Shown here in pieces: positions 23,704-34,959 of a DNA stretch of 64,000 nucleotides. The notes under the pieces are model-generated. The model saw only the letters and a list, made by a program, of their open reading frames with translations. It was not told where the DNA came from and made no database searches. Every line of letters starts with the position of its first letter. Position 1 is the stretch's first letter. Made by a program: the position numbers and the translations under genes. This stretch comes from Piper betle (lineage: Eukaryota; Streptophyta; Magnoliopsida; Piperales; Piperaceae): contig JAURVB010013256.1 in NCBI GenBank assembly GCA_033002965.1, positions 1 to 64,000 on the forward strand. The letters run 5' to 3'.

Positions 23704-24169
23704 TGTAACGACCCAGCCCAAAGTGCAACATAATGGGCTAAGTCATTTCTTTAAAATGGGTACCCCGAAAGTTAAAGATCTATAGTCCATTCCCACTTAT
23801 AAACAGGATTTTCTCCTAGTATGTATTAGAAGTAGGACTAAGATGAGGGATCTCACAATCCACCCACCTTAGGGAATTTTGTCCCCGAAATGCTTATTCT
23901 TGGCCCATTGCTAGCGCCAGCCCACGACCTTTCTGGCCCGTGACCGGCAGCCTAGCCAACGTTTCTAATCCAGCCCACCATCTAACACGGAACCAGGTCG
24001 GCTCTAATACCATTTGTAACAACCCAGCCCAAAGTGCAACGTAATGGGCCTAAGTCATTTCTTTAAAACGGGTACCCCAGAAGTTAAAGATTTATAGTCC
24101 ATTCCTACTTATAAATAGGATCTTCTCCCAGTAGGTACTAGATGTGGGACTAAGTTGAGGGATCTCACA
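23704..24169 (-). mobile_element. Complete TRIM element, inverted
   Basis: On the minus strand this is a full 466-bp TRIM: 5' LTR 24015-24169, primer site at about 24001-24012, interior with no coding potential, polypurine tract (ATCCACCCACC at 23858-23868 in plus reading), and 3' LTR 23704-23857. The flanks AGAAA and TCTGT do not match, so it did not arrive by a simple insertion. Being TRIM, it would depend on another element's proteins. Confidence 0.85.
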
Positions 24170-24332
24170 TCTGTAGATCTTTAACTTCTGGGGTACCCAT
24201 TTTAAAGAAATGACGTCGGCCCATTACGTTGCACTTTGGGCTAGATCGTTACAAATGGTATCAGAGCCGACCTGGTTCCGTGTTAGATGGTGGGCTGGAT
24301 TAGAAACGTTGGCTAGGATGCCGGTCACGAGC
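24170..24332 (+). mobile_element. TRIM, LTR 3' half and interior up to the Athila-like insertion
   Basis: Positions 24170-24253 are the last half of a TRIM LTR, ending CGTTACA. The primer site TGGTATCAGAGC follows at 24256-24267. The interior breaks at CACGAGC, where the Athila-like LTR begins, and resumes at 33829. Confidence 0.85.
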
Positions 24333-24665
24333 TGTTAAGTGTTTAAAATATTCAATATTTACCCAGGTTTTTTAATATGATTTTGTACTTCTCGGGTATA
24401 AACATTATTAATTAAGTAATATTTTACTTTATTATTTTAGTTAATTAATATTTTATTATATATGCTTAACTTTGATGTTTTAATGCAGAAAAAGATGAAT
24501 AAATTAAGCTTTCGATTTGATTGGTCATGACACTTGGCGCCACCCAATGGCTACAATGTATGGTGTTCAATGGAGTCGAACAGTTGGAAACTTAAAGGGA
24601 TATTAAAATTAATTATATTACGTCGATTTGCGAACACCCTCTTCGAATTCTTGTGTCTCCACTTC

Positions 24666-24673
24666 TATATAAA
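24666..24673 (+). promoter_or_regulatory. TATA box of Athila-like LTR
   Basis: TATATAAA followed by GGGGTGG. It is kept at the same place in the 3' LTR (32990) and in the second element (48750), about 100 bp before AATAAA. Confidence 0.75.
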
Positions 24674-24768
24674 GGGGTGGTCATTTGTTGTTGATCATAT
24701 CTCATCTCTTGGCTTCAGATTGTAGTAGAAGTAGTAGTTTTAGTTTTTGTAATTTCTTTCTCTTTCGT

Positions 24769-24774
24769 AATAAA
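24769..24774 (+). terminator. Candidate polyadenylation signal
   Basis: AATAAA about 95 bp after the TATA box, in the expected R region of the LTR. It is conserved in the 3' LTR, but the copy at 48850 reads AGTAAA. Confidence 0.55.
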
Positions 24775-25509
24775 AGTTAGTTTCTTCTTTATATTGTTTT
24801 TCTTTATATTGTTTTCTATTTTTATTATGGAGTAGTTTTATATTTCGTTTTAAAGAAGAATGGAACTTAACATGATTTAATTGAATTCATTTCAAGCTCT
24901 TACTCTTTTATTCAATCGGATTGTTTGAATTATCATGTTCTAAATGCTAAGAATAGATTCATCACCTATTTCTTAGATCATGAGGTTTAATTAGATTTCG
25001 AGAGAAATTAATTAGATTAGTCATTGATAATTCATCATACGACGAGTCTTTTGACTTGTTTGTCGTTGTGGTCAGAAGATATACAACACCGTATGCGGTT
25101 GTAAGGCACTTCTTAATGCATTATTTTGTTGGTTAATCAATTATCACCGGGAGGTAGAAATTGAGGCAAAATAATAGAAGCATGAAGGAGCGGAGCCACC
25201 ATGTCATATAATTATCCTAGATCGACAATCCGAAGGAATAAAATATAAGATTAAGATTTGATGAGATTAAATTCATGTTATGGGAAATTCGACTCTAGAA
25301 CGAGTTTTATAATTTTAACTTCGCCTTTAATTTGAAGATATTACTTAGATTTAGTTAAGTTGGTTGTCTTTGTTTTGTCCTTCATTTTATTCTCTTTAAT
25401 TAAGTTAAGGAAATTCATCTCCTTGTGGGGCGATACTCAATGTTATCATTATATTACTTGTTTCCACCATGTATACTTGCATGTCACTGAAAATAGTCTA
25501 ACAAGTTTT

Positions 25510-25526
25510 TGGCGCCGTTGCCGGGG
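25510..25526 (+). promoter_or_regulatory. Primer binding site, tRNA-Asp
   Basis: TGGCGCCGTTGCCGGGG is complementary to the 3' end of plant tRNA-Asp including CCA. It starts six bases after the LTR. This site is typical of Athila-type elements. Confidence 0.93.
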
Positions 25527-25622
25527 AGATCAAATTTTCTTAATTAATTTAGGATTAGAATTTTGAGTGTTTTTCTTTTCTTTTTAGATTTTAGTGTCTG
25601 ATTTAAAAAAAAAACTATATCA

Positions 25623-27223
25623 TTGTCTTCTTCCTTGCTATCATTTATTTGTTACCATTTGTTTATGCATCGATTAGTGCGGTCACCCTTGTTTTCTTAT
25701 GATCCAGAGATTGAAAGGACATTGAGAAATTTGCGTGCCGCTGGAAGAAGAGCACAGGAAGCCATAGAAGAAGAAGCCATGGACCCACAACAACAACAAA
25801 TACCTCCACTTCCACCGATTGTAGCAGTAGCAAATGATGACAATAGGGCAATCCAAGATTGGGTTGTACCTCTTGCAAGAGGGTTACAACCTAGTATTAT
25901 TGCACCACCGGTGAATGCGACCCACTTCGAGCTTAAGCCAGTTTTATTTAACATGTTACAAACCATAGGACAATTTAGTGGATTGCCTACTGAAAATCCT
26001 AACAGGCATATCATGGATTTCCTATCGGTTTGTGATATGTATAAGCAACTTGGTGTCTCTGATGACGCTCTCCGCCTTCGTTTATTTCCATTCTCATTAA
26101 TAGGAAGTGCGAAAGAATGGTTGTATCATTAGATTCAATAACCACTTGGGATGAATTATCTGAAAAATTTTTGTTAAAATATTTTCCACCTTCTAAAACT
26201 GCTAAATTACGTAATGAAATTTTATCTTTTTTGCAGTTTGATGGTGAGTCTCTCTTTGAGGCATGGGAAAGATATAAAGAATTGTTAAAAAAGTGTCCCA
26301 ACCATGGTATAGAAAGATGGATGCAACTCCAAAATTTCTATAACGGGTTGTTGGGGCAAACAAAGAACATAGTTGATGCGGCGGCCAATGGATCATTTCT
26401 TAGGAAGAGCCCACATGAAGCTTTCCAATTGCTAGAATTAATGGTTCCTAGCAACCATCATGCCACACAAGAAAGGCATCCAAGGAGGACTACCGGAGTT
26501 TTAGAATTAGATGCACTTACTGTTTTATCTGCTCAGGTCAGTGCTTTAACTAATCAAGTTCAAAATCTTAATATGCAGGGACATGTTAAGGCTGTGGAGC
26601 CAAGGTGTGAATGGTGTGGACAAGGACATTCTACTGGTCAATGTACAACAGATCAAGTTAACTATGTAGGCAACTTTAATAAGAACAACAATCCCTATTC
26701 CAACACCTACAATGCGGGCTGGCGCAATAACCCCAACTTTTCATGGAATAATTCTCCACAACCGGCTGCTGTTCCCACTAATCCACCACCATCACAACAT
26801 TCTCGACCTCCTTCACTCTCTTTTCAGCAACAACCACAACAACCGGATTTGATCCAAATGTTCAATTCCATGCAGCAAACTATGCAACAATTCATGCAGA
26901 ATCAGCAACAACAACAACAACAATTTATGCAACAAGTTATGGTGCAATTAAACAAGGAACCTAGTGAGCGACCCAAGGGTGTACTTCCTAGCCAACCAGA
27001 ACAACCAAGGAATGATGGTCAAGAGCATTGCAAAGCTATAACAACCCGGAGTGGTATTACTTTACAAGAACCAGCTCAACCCAATGAAGTTAGGGAACAA
27101 GATGATAAGCCAAGCAACAAACGTGAACCCAATACATTGGTTAGCTTACTCGGAAGCAAAGGGAAAGAAAAAGATGAAGTACTTATAGATGAGGTCGAGG
27201 AAAAGGTACCATTTCCTTCTTGA
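25623..27223 (+). pseudogene. Athila-like gag, frameshifted
   Basis: The N-terminal part (25623-26132) includes MDPQQQQIPPLPP and a gag core with GLPTENPNRHIMDFL and LRLFPFSLIGSAKEWL. One base is missing near 26124 compared with the second copy at 50195, which shifts the frame; gag continues in 26117-27223 (SITTWDELSEKFLLKYF, ESLFEAWERYKELLKKCPNHG). A zinc-knuckle-like CEWCGQGHSTGQC lies near 26607-26645, one residue shorter than CX2CX4HX4C. A glutamine-rich stretch follows (26820-26950). The frame ends at TGA 27221-27223, where related elements usually continue in frame with LRKQ, so the stop is probably a CGA-to-TGA change. Confidence 0.85.
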
Positions 27224-29210
27224 TTGAGGAAACAAAGTGATGAAAAATATTTCAAAAAATTTCTAGATATATTTAAGAAATTACAAATTAACATACCTTT
27301 TGCTGAAGCACTTGAACAGATGCCTAGTTATGTAAAATACTTGAAGGATATTCTAGCAAAGAAAAGGAGAGTATATGACAATGAAGTTGTAGCCATGACA
27401 GAGGAATGTAGTGCTGTCCTCCAAAGAAAACTTCCTCCTAAGATAAAAGATCCGGGAAAATTTGTGATTCCATGTTCAATTGGAGGAAATGTTCATTGTA
27501 ATGCTTTATGTGACTTAGGTTCTAGCATTAATCTTATGTCATTTTCTGTTTTCAAAAGGTTAGGAATCAAGGATATTGCTCCTACCAACATCACACTTCA
27601 GTTGGCTGACCGATCATTGGTATATCCTAAAGGAGTCATTGATGATGTTTTAATAAAAGTTGACAAGTTTATCTTTCCTGCAGATTTTGTAGTGCTTGAA
27701 ATGGAAGGAAGGAATGATGATATACCACTCATTGTCGGGAGAGGTTTCTTGGCAACGGGGAGAACACTGATCGACGTAGCCGCCGGAAAACTTACGCTTA
27801 GGGTAAACAACGATTATGTCACATACAACATTTTTAAATCCATGAATTGCCCAGATGCAACATATGATTGTTCTAGAATTGAACTAAGTGATAAAATAAT
27901 GTACAAAGGGGATCAGTTGAGTGATTCATTACATAAAGCCATAAATTCTCTTTGTGAAGAAGATATTGATGTGGAAGAAATGGTTAAAGTATTAGATTCG
28001 CAACCGATCTTGCCTAGAAGATTTAGAGTTGTGGAACCTTTAGATTTACCATTCCACAAATTGCTGCCATCAGTTGAAGTACCACCTATTTTGGAGTTAA
28101 AACAACTTCCAAAACATCTCAAGTATACTTTTTTAGGGCCTAATGACACTCTTCCTGTTATTATTTCTTCAGAGCTAACTATGTTGCAGGAAGAGAAGCT
28201 GATTAGAATACTAAAGGATCACATGTCAGCTATTGCTTGGACTATAGCAGATATAAAAGGCATCGATCCATCCTTTTGTATGCATAGAATCAACTTAGTG
28301 GATGGATGCAGTCCAACTGTAGAGCATCAACGACGACTCAATCCCAACATGAAAGAAGTGGTCAAGAAGGAAATTATTAAGTGGTTGGATGCTGGTGTGA
28401 TATATCCCATTGCTGATAGTACTTGGGTAAGTCCAATACAATGTGTACCAAAGAAAGGAGGTATAACTGTGGTAAAGAATGAGAGAGACGAACTAATTTC
28501 TACAAGAGCCATCACGGGATGGCGTGTGTGCATGGACTATAGGAAGCTCAACAAGGCTACAAAAAAAGATCACTTTCCTCTTCCTTTTATTGATCAAATG
28601 CTTGATAGATTAGCTGGGAATGCTTACTATTGTTTTCTTGATGGATATTCAGGTTACAATCAGATTACCATTGCACCCGAGGATCAAGAGAAAACGACGT
28701 TCACTTGTCCTTATGGCACTTTTGCTTTTCGGCGAATGCCCTTTGGCTTGTGTAATGCTCCCGCTACATTTCAAAGATGCATGATGGCCATTTTTACTGA
28801 TATGATTGAACATGGCCTAGAAGTATTTATGGATGACTTTACTATTTTTGGAGAGATGTTTGATGAATGCTTATCTATTTTATCTTGTGTTCTTAAACGT
28901 TGTCAAGATACTAATCTTGTTCTTAATTGGGAAAAATGTCATTTTATGGTACAGGAAGGAATAGTTTTGGGACATAAAGTTTCATGCCAAGGACTTGAAG
29001 TAGACAAGGCAAAAGTTGTAGCTATAGAAAAGCTCCCACCTCCTACATCGGTGAAAGAAATTAGAAGTTTTTTAGGACATGCGGGATTCTACAGACGTTT
29101 TATAAAGGATTTTTCTCAAATCTCAAAACCTTTATGTGCTTTACTAGAAAGAGATGCAATTTTATATTTTGATGATGCATGTTTGAAAGCTTTTGAGACT
29201 TTGAAACATA
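27224..29210 (+). pseudogene. Athila-like protease and reverse transcriptase
   Basis: This stretch is in frame with gag across the TGA at 27221. Protease carries CDLGSSINLMSF (about 27508-27545). Reverse transcriptase runs about 28370-29110 with CMDYRKLNKATKKDHFPLPF, YCFLDGYSGYNQI (first catalytic Asp), FRRMPFGLCNAPATFQ and the FMDDF active-site pair near 28830. The connection domain has IRSFLGHAGFYRRF. All catalytic acids are present. A frameshift near 29205-29225 separates it from RNase H. It would process the polyprotein and copy element RNA into DNA. Confidence 0.88.
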
Positions 29211-29790
29211 TAATTGATTTCAGCTCCCATTATGATTGCACCGGATTGGTCACAACCTTTTGAAGTAATGTGTGATGCCAGTGACCATGCAATAGGTGCT
29301 GTTTTAGGCCAAAGGAAGGGCACCTTTTTCTATGTTATCTATTATATTAGTAAGACATTGAATGATACACAACACAATTATACTACAACTGAAAAGGAAT
29401 TGTTAGCAGTAGTGCATGCTGTTGATAAGTTTAGATCATATTTGCTGAGTTCAAAGGTTATTGTATATACCGATCATGCTACGCTAAAATACCTTTTGCC
29501 TAAGAAGGATTGCAAACCTAGGCTAATCCGTTGGGTTCTTTTATTGTAGGAATTTGATGTGGAGATTAAAGACAAGAAAGGAAGTGAGAATGTTGTAGCA
29601 GACCACCTTTCTCGGTTGAGCCAAGCACACAATGTTAAGGATGATCCACCTGTAAATGAGATTTTCCCTGATGAAAATATATTGGTCATTGAAAGTAGTG
29701 TTGTCCCATGGTTTGCTGATTTAGCAAATTACTTGGTGAGCGGGAAGATGCCACTGGACTTGAACTTTCAACAAAAGAAACGATTTCTTC
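29211..29790 (+). pseudogene. Athila-like RNase H and linker
   Basis: The frame encodes [40 protein letters not shown] and [11 protein letters not shown], giving the D-E-D acidic set of RNase H. An in-frame TAG at 29547-29549 falls between RWVLLL and EFDVEI, where Q is usual in the family, so CAG probably became TAG. It continues through KGSENVVADHLSRL to a frameshift near 29781-29791. Confidence 0.85.
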
Positions 29791-31163
29791 CGATGACCCT
29801 CTTCTCTTCAAGCAATGTGCTGATGGAATGATAAGAAGATGTGTACCAGAAGATGAAATGGAGTCCATACTTCATCATTGTCACTCAACAGATTACGGCG
29901 GGCACTTTGGAAGTACTAGGACAGCGATGAAAGTTCTCCAATCAGGATTATTTTGGCCTATACTATTTAAAGATGCAAGACATTTTATTGAGAGATGTGA
30001 TCGCTGTCAAAGGGCTGGAAATTTGTCAAGGAAAAATGAAATGCCTCTCAACTTTATTCTTGAAGTGGAATTATTTGATGTATGGGGTATAGATTTTATG
30101 GGTCCTTTTCCTCCATCAAACTCTAACATTTATATTCTTTTAGCTGTAGATTATGTTTCTAAATGGGTTGAAGCAGTGGCCTTACCTTCAAATGATGGCA
30201 AGGTGGTGGTTAAGTTTTTAAAGAAGAATATATTTACCAGATTTGGTACACCTCGGGCAATCATTAGTGTTTGATGTATGGGGTATAGATTTTATGGGTC
30301 CTTTTCCTCCATCAAACTCTAACATTTATATTCTTTTAGCTGTAGATTATGTTTCTAAATGGGTTGAAGCAGTGGCCTTACCTTCAAATGATGGCAAGGT
30401 GGTGGTTAAGTTTTTAAAGAAGAATATATTTACCAGATTTGGTACACCTCGGGCAATCATTAGTGATGGAGGATCTCACTTTTGCAATAGGCAATTTGAA
30501 GCTTTATTGGCCAAGTATGGAGTGAAACATAAGGTTACTACCGCTTACCATCCACAAACTAACGGTCAAGCTGAAGTATCTAATCGAGAGATTCTTAAGA
30601 TTCTAGAAAAGGTAGTAAAAGGTAATAGAAAAGATTGGTCTATTCGGTTAGATGATGCTTTATGGGCTTATAGAACAGCTTTCAAGACACCAATCGGTAT
30701 GTCTCCTTATCGATTAGTGTTTGGAAAGGCTTGTCATCTTCCCCTAGAATTAGAACATAAAGCTTTTTGGGCCATTAAGGAATTGAACTTTGACTTGGAA
30801 GCATGTGGAAAAATGAGACTACAACAACTTATTGAATTAGAAGAAATTAGGAGAGCTTCTTATGAAAATGCCAAAATCTATAAGGAGAAATCCAAAGCAT
30901 GGCATGATCAAAGAATTGTTTCTAAACTATTTTCACCTGGACAAAAAGTATTGTTATATGATTCAAGGTTGAAAATTTTCAAAGGAAAATTGAAATCAAG
31001 ATGGTTTGGTCCTTACATTGTGCAAACAGTTTTTCCACATGGTGCAATTGAAATTAGGACTGAGCATGGGGATCGATCATTTAAAGTCAATGGAAGTAGA
31101 CTGAAACACTACTATGAAGGGGAGCAACTTTGGAAGTCCTCCATCACATTATATAAAGAATGA
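29791..31163 (+). pseudogene. Athila-like integrase, broken by a 196-bp tandem duplication
   Basis: The zinc-binding region has [12 protein letters not shown] and CDRCQRAGN. The catalytic core has [13 protein letters not shown] (first Asp), [12 protein letters not shown] (second Asp) and [15 protein letters not shown] (Glu). The segment 30074-30269 is repeated exactly as 30270-30465. The length is not a multiple of three, so the frame is lost; frames 29828-30274 and 30243-31163 cover the two sides. Without the duplication the core would be contiguous. The C-terminal part ends with [14 protein letters not shown] at 31163. No chromodomain is seen. Confidence 0.88.
30074..30465 (+). repeat. Perfect 196-bp tandem duplication in integrase
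   Basis: Two head-to-tail copies, 30074-30269 and 30270-30465, show no difference by eye. The junction reads ATTAGTG then TTTGATGTATGG. Confidence 0.93.
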
Positions 31164-32640
31164 GAACTTGGCGTCTGGCTGTAGACGTTAAACCAAGCGC
31201 TTCTTGGGAGGCAACCCAATAATGGGTCAAGTGCAAATTCAATTATTTATGATAATCATCCACCGACTAATTGATACGAGGGAGTTCTCTTTCACTTCTT
31301 TTTCTTTATTCTTATTTTTGAGGACAACGTTTAGTTTAAGTTTGGGGGTGATGCCTTAATTTTATGCATATTGTTCATGCTTGACTCATGTTTAGATTTA
31401 GATATACATATATATAGTGTAGTTTAGTATAAAAATTTTATTATGCAATAGTATTTTAGTCTCTTGGTTCAATGATAGATACATGTGAATTAGTCTTACC
31501 TTTCTTGGGAAAACATGATTAATTGATATGAGGGATGAACTGAGTAAAAGATTGCAGTCGAGAGTTGGTTCTCTACTTTATAATATTTTCACAATCCTTT
31601 GGTTTAGATGATTTCAATGAATGTTTTGCAATAAGGATTGTACATGATGGTCATGACTTTTAGAATTTGCCCTAGCGACTTTCGAGGCGAAATATTTCGT
31701 TTGCCATGTTGATGGAAAATGATATAGGCATTTCTTTTGATGAGTCTGGGCCTTTCTTCAAGCCTACCTAATATGAATTATCCTCTGTACACAATTTCAT
31801 GGTCTTTATTATACATATTTGTTTGATTACCCTTATTTTAACCTTGGCCTTTTTATTGAAAATATATCTTGCTATTTGAGTCCTAGCACCCTAGTGTTTT
31901 GAATTCATTCTAAATTCTAACAGGGATGAAACTTTGAGTAGTATAGGGGGAAGGCATTGCGTGTTATAGAGTGGTGATTGAGTAGATTGTGTGGATTTTA
32001 TTGGTACTTTGCTTTGTAAAAAAATAAAAAGAAGAAAAAAAAGAAAGAAAAGAAAAGATGAGGCAATGATCCTCCACCAGTAAACACAAGATGAAGCAAT
32101 AGTCTTCCACTGGTTTGAAATAAAAGAAAAAAAGAAAAAGTAGTAGGTATTCAATGGAAAATCAAAGCAAAGTTTGTGTCATATTGATACGGTGTTTGGG
32201 GATTTGCTAATCATGTATGTTAGGATTTAGAAAGGATTTTCAATTCTAGGGTGCATATTAGCCTCTGATTTTTCTATCTTGCCTATTCTATTTTTGGTCC
32301 CTAGCCCCTGGCCCCGTTACAACCTATAAAGACCTATTGATTCCATTAATTTGGCATTGCCTATATTAGTGGAGATGGGAGCGAAAGGTGAACATATTTA
32401 AGCATGTGCTTGATTGTATTCTCTTGGTTGTATATGAGAATGATAAACCAATGGACTATCACACACACACAGAGAGCTTTCTTTTGGATGTGATTGATGA
32501 AAGGGAATTTCTGATTTGATTGACATCTTGTTGACTCTTGAGGGTTTGATTGAGAATCATATGAGAACATAATAGGGACTAAGTATTTTTGTGTAGTAAA
32601 ATTTTCTTTGTTATGATATTTTGCTCAGGACGTGTAAAAG
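31164..32640 (+). other. Athila-like 3' noncoding region
   Basis: No gene is supported. It opens with a block typical of this element group (AAGCGCTTCTTGGGAGGCAA near 31196). A polypurine-like GTTTAAGTTTGGGGGTG stands at about 31334-31350. It also has purine-rich runs at 32018-32056 and 32118-32140, and a short direct repeat (TGAGGCAATGATCCTCCA and TGAAGCAATAGTCTTCCA). An env-like frame, known in some Athila elements, is absent. Confidence 0.75.
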
Positions 32641-32656
32641 TTTAAGTGTGGGGGTG
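32641..32656 (+). promoter_or_regulatory. Polypurine tract of Athila-like element
   Basis: TTTAAGTGTGGGGGTG directly abuts the 3' LTR start, as needed for plus-strand priming. Confidence 0.85.
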
Positions 32657-33828
32657 TGTTAAGTGTTTAAAATATACAATATTTACCCAGGTTTTTTAAT
32701 ATGATTTTGTACTTCTCGGGTATAAACATTATTAATTAAGTAATATTTTACTTTATTATTTTAGTTAATTAATATTTTATTATATACGCTTAACTTTGAT
32801 GTTTTAATGCAGAAAAAGATGAACAAATTAAGCTTTGGATTTGATTGGTCATGACACTTGGCGCCACCCAATGGCTACAATGTATGGTGTTCAATGGAGT
32901 CGAACAGTTGGAAACATAAAGGGACATTATAATTAATTAGATTACGTCGATTTGTGAACACACTCTTCGAATTCTTGTATCTCCACATCTATATAAAGGG
33001 GTGGTCATTTGTTGTTGATCATATCTCATCTCTTGACTTCAGATTGTAGTAGAAGTAGTAGTTTTAGTTTTTGTAATTTCTTTCTCGTTCGTAATAAAAG
33101 TTAGTTTCTTCTTTATATTGTTTTTCTTTATATTCTTTTCTATTTTTATTATGGAGTAGTTTTATATTTCGTTCTAGAGAAGAATGGAACTTAACATGAT
33201 TTAATTGAATTCATTTCAAGCTCTTACTCTTTTATTCAATCGGATTGTTTGAATTATCATGTTCTAAATGCTAAGAATAGATTGATCGCCTATTTCTTAG
33301 ATCATGAGGTTTAATTAGATTTCGAGAGAAATTAATTAGATTAGTCATTGATAATTCATCATACGACGAGTCTTTTGACTTGTTTGTCGTTGTGGTCGGA
33401 AGATACACAACACCGTATGCGGTTGTAAGGCAATTCTTAATGCATTATTTTGTTGATTAATCAATTATCACCGGGAGGTAGAAATTGAGGCAAAATAATA
33501 GAAGCATGAAGGAGCGGAGCCACCATGTCATATAATTATCCTAGATCGACAATCCGAAGGAATAAAAGATAAGAGTAAGATTTGATGAAGATTAAATTCA
33601 TGTTAAGGGAAATTCGACTCTAGAACGAGTTTTATAATTTTGACTTTGCCTTTAATTTGAAGTTATTACTTAGATTTAGTTAAGTTGGTTGTCTTTGTTT
33701 TGTCCTTCATTTTATTCTCTTTAATTATGTTAAGGAAATTCATCTCCTTGTGGGACGATATTCAATATTATCATTATATTACTTGTTTCGACCATGTATA
33801 CTTGCATGTCACTGAAAATAGTTTAACA
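32657..33828 (+). repeat. Athila-like 3' LTR
   Basis: TGTTAAGTG to TTTAACA, 1,172 bp, near-identical to 24333-25503. The TATA box is at 32990-32997. TRIM interior follows at 33829. Confidence 0.92.
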
Positions 33829-34061
33829 CACGCCAGAAAGGTCGTGGGCTGGCACTAGCAACGGGGCAAGAATAAGCATTTCGGGGACGAAATTCCCTAA
33901 GGTGGGTGGATTGTGAGATCCATCAACTTTGTCCCACTTCTAATACATACTAGGAGAAGATCCTTTTTATAAGTGGGAATGGACTATAGATCTTTAACTT
34001 TCGGGGTACCCATTTTAAAGAAATGACTTAGCCCATTACATTGTACTTTGGGGTCGTTACA
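33829..34061 (+). mobile_element. TRIM interior remainder and right outer LTR
   Basis: 33834-33911 continues the TRIM interior (CAGAAAGGTCGTGGGCTGGC) to the polypurine tract GGTGGGTGGAT. The LTR runs 33912-34061 from TGTGAGATCC to GTCGTTACA. GCTTC follows at 34062-34066 and matches 23460-23464. Confidence 0.88.
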
Positions 34062-34262
34062 GCTTCATCCTTCGATTGGCAAGAATTGTTGGGATTCTTT
34101 GAATTGCTTAGTTGTTTTGTTAATGGACATGTCAGAATGGACCTGACAGCCAATAATGAGAATGTCAGAATGGACTTGACAGCCAATAATGTACTTGTCA
34201 GAATGGACCTGACAGCCAATAATGGATATGTCGAATGGACCTGACAGCGAATAATGGACATA
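34062..34262 (+). mobile_element. Family A 3' LTR, part after the TRIM insertion
   Basis: It continues the LTR broken at 23464 (GATTGGCAAGAATTGTTGGG), then about four units of minisatellite type II, and stops at GGACATA where a minus-strand B LTR begins. The LTR end is missing. Confidence 0.82.
34122..34262 (+). repeat. Minisatellite array type II, short copy
   Basis: About four and a half units with TGTCAGAATGGACCTGACAG cores, against about ten in the paired 5' LTR. Confidence 0.85.
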
Positions 34263-34369
34263 TAACGACCCGCCATTTGTCACAACATTGTGGGCCGACT
34301 AGCCAGGTGTTACTTATAATTAAGCAAATATGTCTAACATTTTTTTAACAAAAACATATATAAAGATCC

Positions 34370-34957
34370 CACAGTCTTAGACCGTTTCCTAGTAGCCACA
34401 CTTATTTCTCAAATAAATAAATAAAAAGGAGTCCTCATATTTATTTTGCTCCATCCCCTGGTTGTCAATCACCTAATTTCATATCTGCACACCTGCGGAG
34501 GCAATTCCGCGTTAGTGATTACAACACTAAGTAGTATAATAGATAAAACAAATCAAGTACATTCCACTATTTCCTTATGTTTATTTCAATATGCAGTGGA
34601 GCGATTCTGCTATACTCCAAAACAATGCGGAGGAGGTATCTGCTGTGATCCGCACACCCCGGCCACAGTCTTAGACCGTTTCCTAGTACCCACACTTATT
34701 TCTCAAATAAATAAATAAAAAGGAGTCCTCATATTTATTTTGCTCCATCCCCTGGATGTCAATAACCTAATTTCATATCTGCACACCTGCGGAGGCAATT
34801 CCGCGTTAGTGATTACAACACTAAGTAGTATAATAGATAAAACAAATCAAGTACATTCCACTATTTCCTTATGTTTATTTCAATATGCGGTGGAGCGATT
34901 CCGCTATACTCCAAAACAATGCGGAGGAGGTATCTGCTGTGATCCGCACACCCCGGC
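34370..34957 (-). repeat. 294-bp tandem duplication inside B LTR
   Basis: CACAGTCTTAGACCGTTTCC, CGGAGGCAATTCCGCG and the ATTCCACTATTTCC block all recur at an offset of 294 bp with only a few base changes. Confidence 0.88.
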
Positions 34958-34959
34958 CG

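Larger units (their letters stand above)
24333..25503 (+). repeat. Athila-like 5' LTR
   Basis: 1,171 bp from TGTTAAGTG to CTAACA. It matches the 3' LTR at 32657-33828 with only scattered differences, so insertion was fairly recent relative to the older layers. It contains a TATA box and an AATAAA signal. Confidence 0.92.
24333..33828 (+). mobile_element. Athila-like Ty3/gypsy element, full-length but defective
   Basis: This 9.5-kb element has two LTRs, a tRNA-Asp primer site, gag, protease, reverse transcriptase, RNase H, integrase, a 1.5-kb noncoding 3' region and a polypurine tract. It inserted into a TRIM interior. The flanks CGAGC and CACGC differ, but an uninterrupted TRIM copy reads CGGGC at this point, so both look like decayed copies of one 5-bp target duplication. 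The reverse transcriptase (FMDDF) and the tRNA-Asp site place it on the Athila/Tat branch. No env-like frame is found after integrase. Protein synthesis is blocked by several frameshifts and two stops. Confidence 0.92.

Noticed and set aside
23465..24169. Cassandra-type TRIM with 5S rRNA sequence
   Set aside because: The LTRs are about 154 bp and show no 5S-like box A or box C sequence.
31164..32640. Env-like gene after Athila-like integrase
   Set aside because: No frame with signal peptide or membrane segment of useful length is present on the plus strand.
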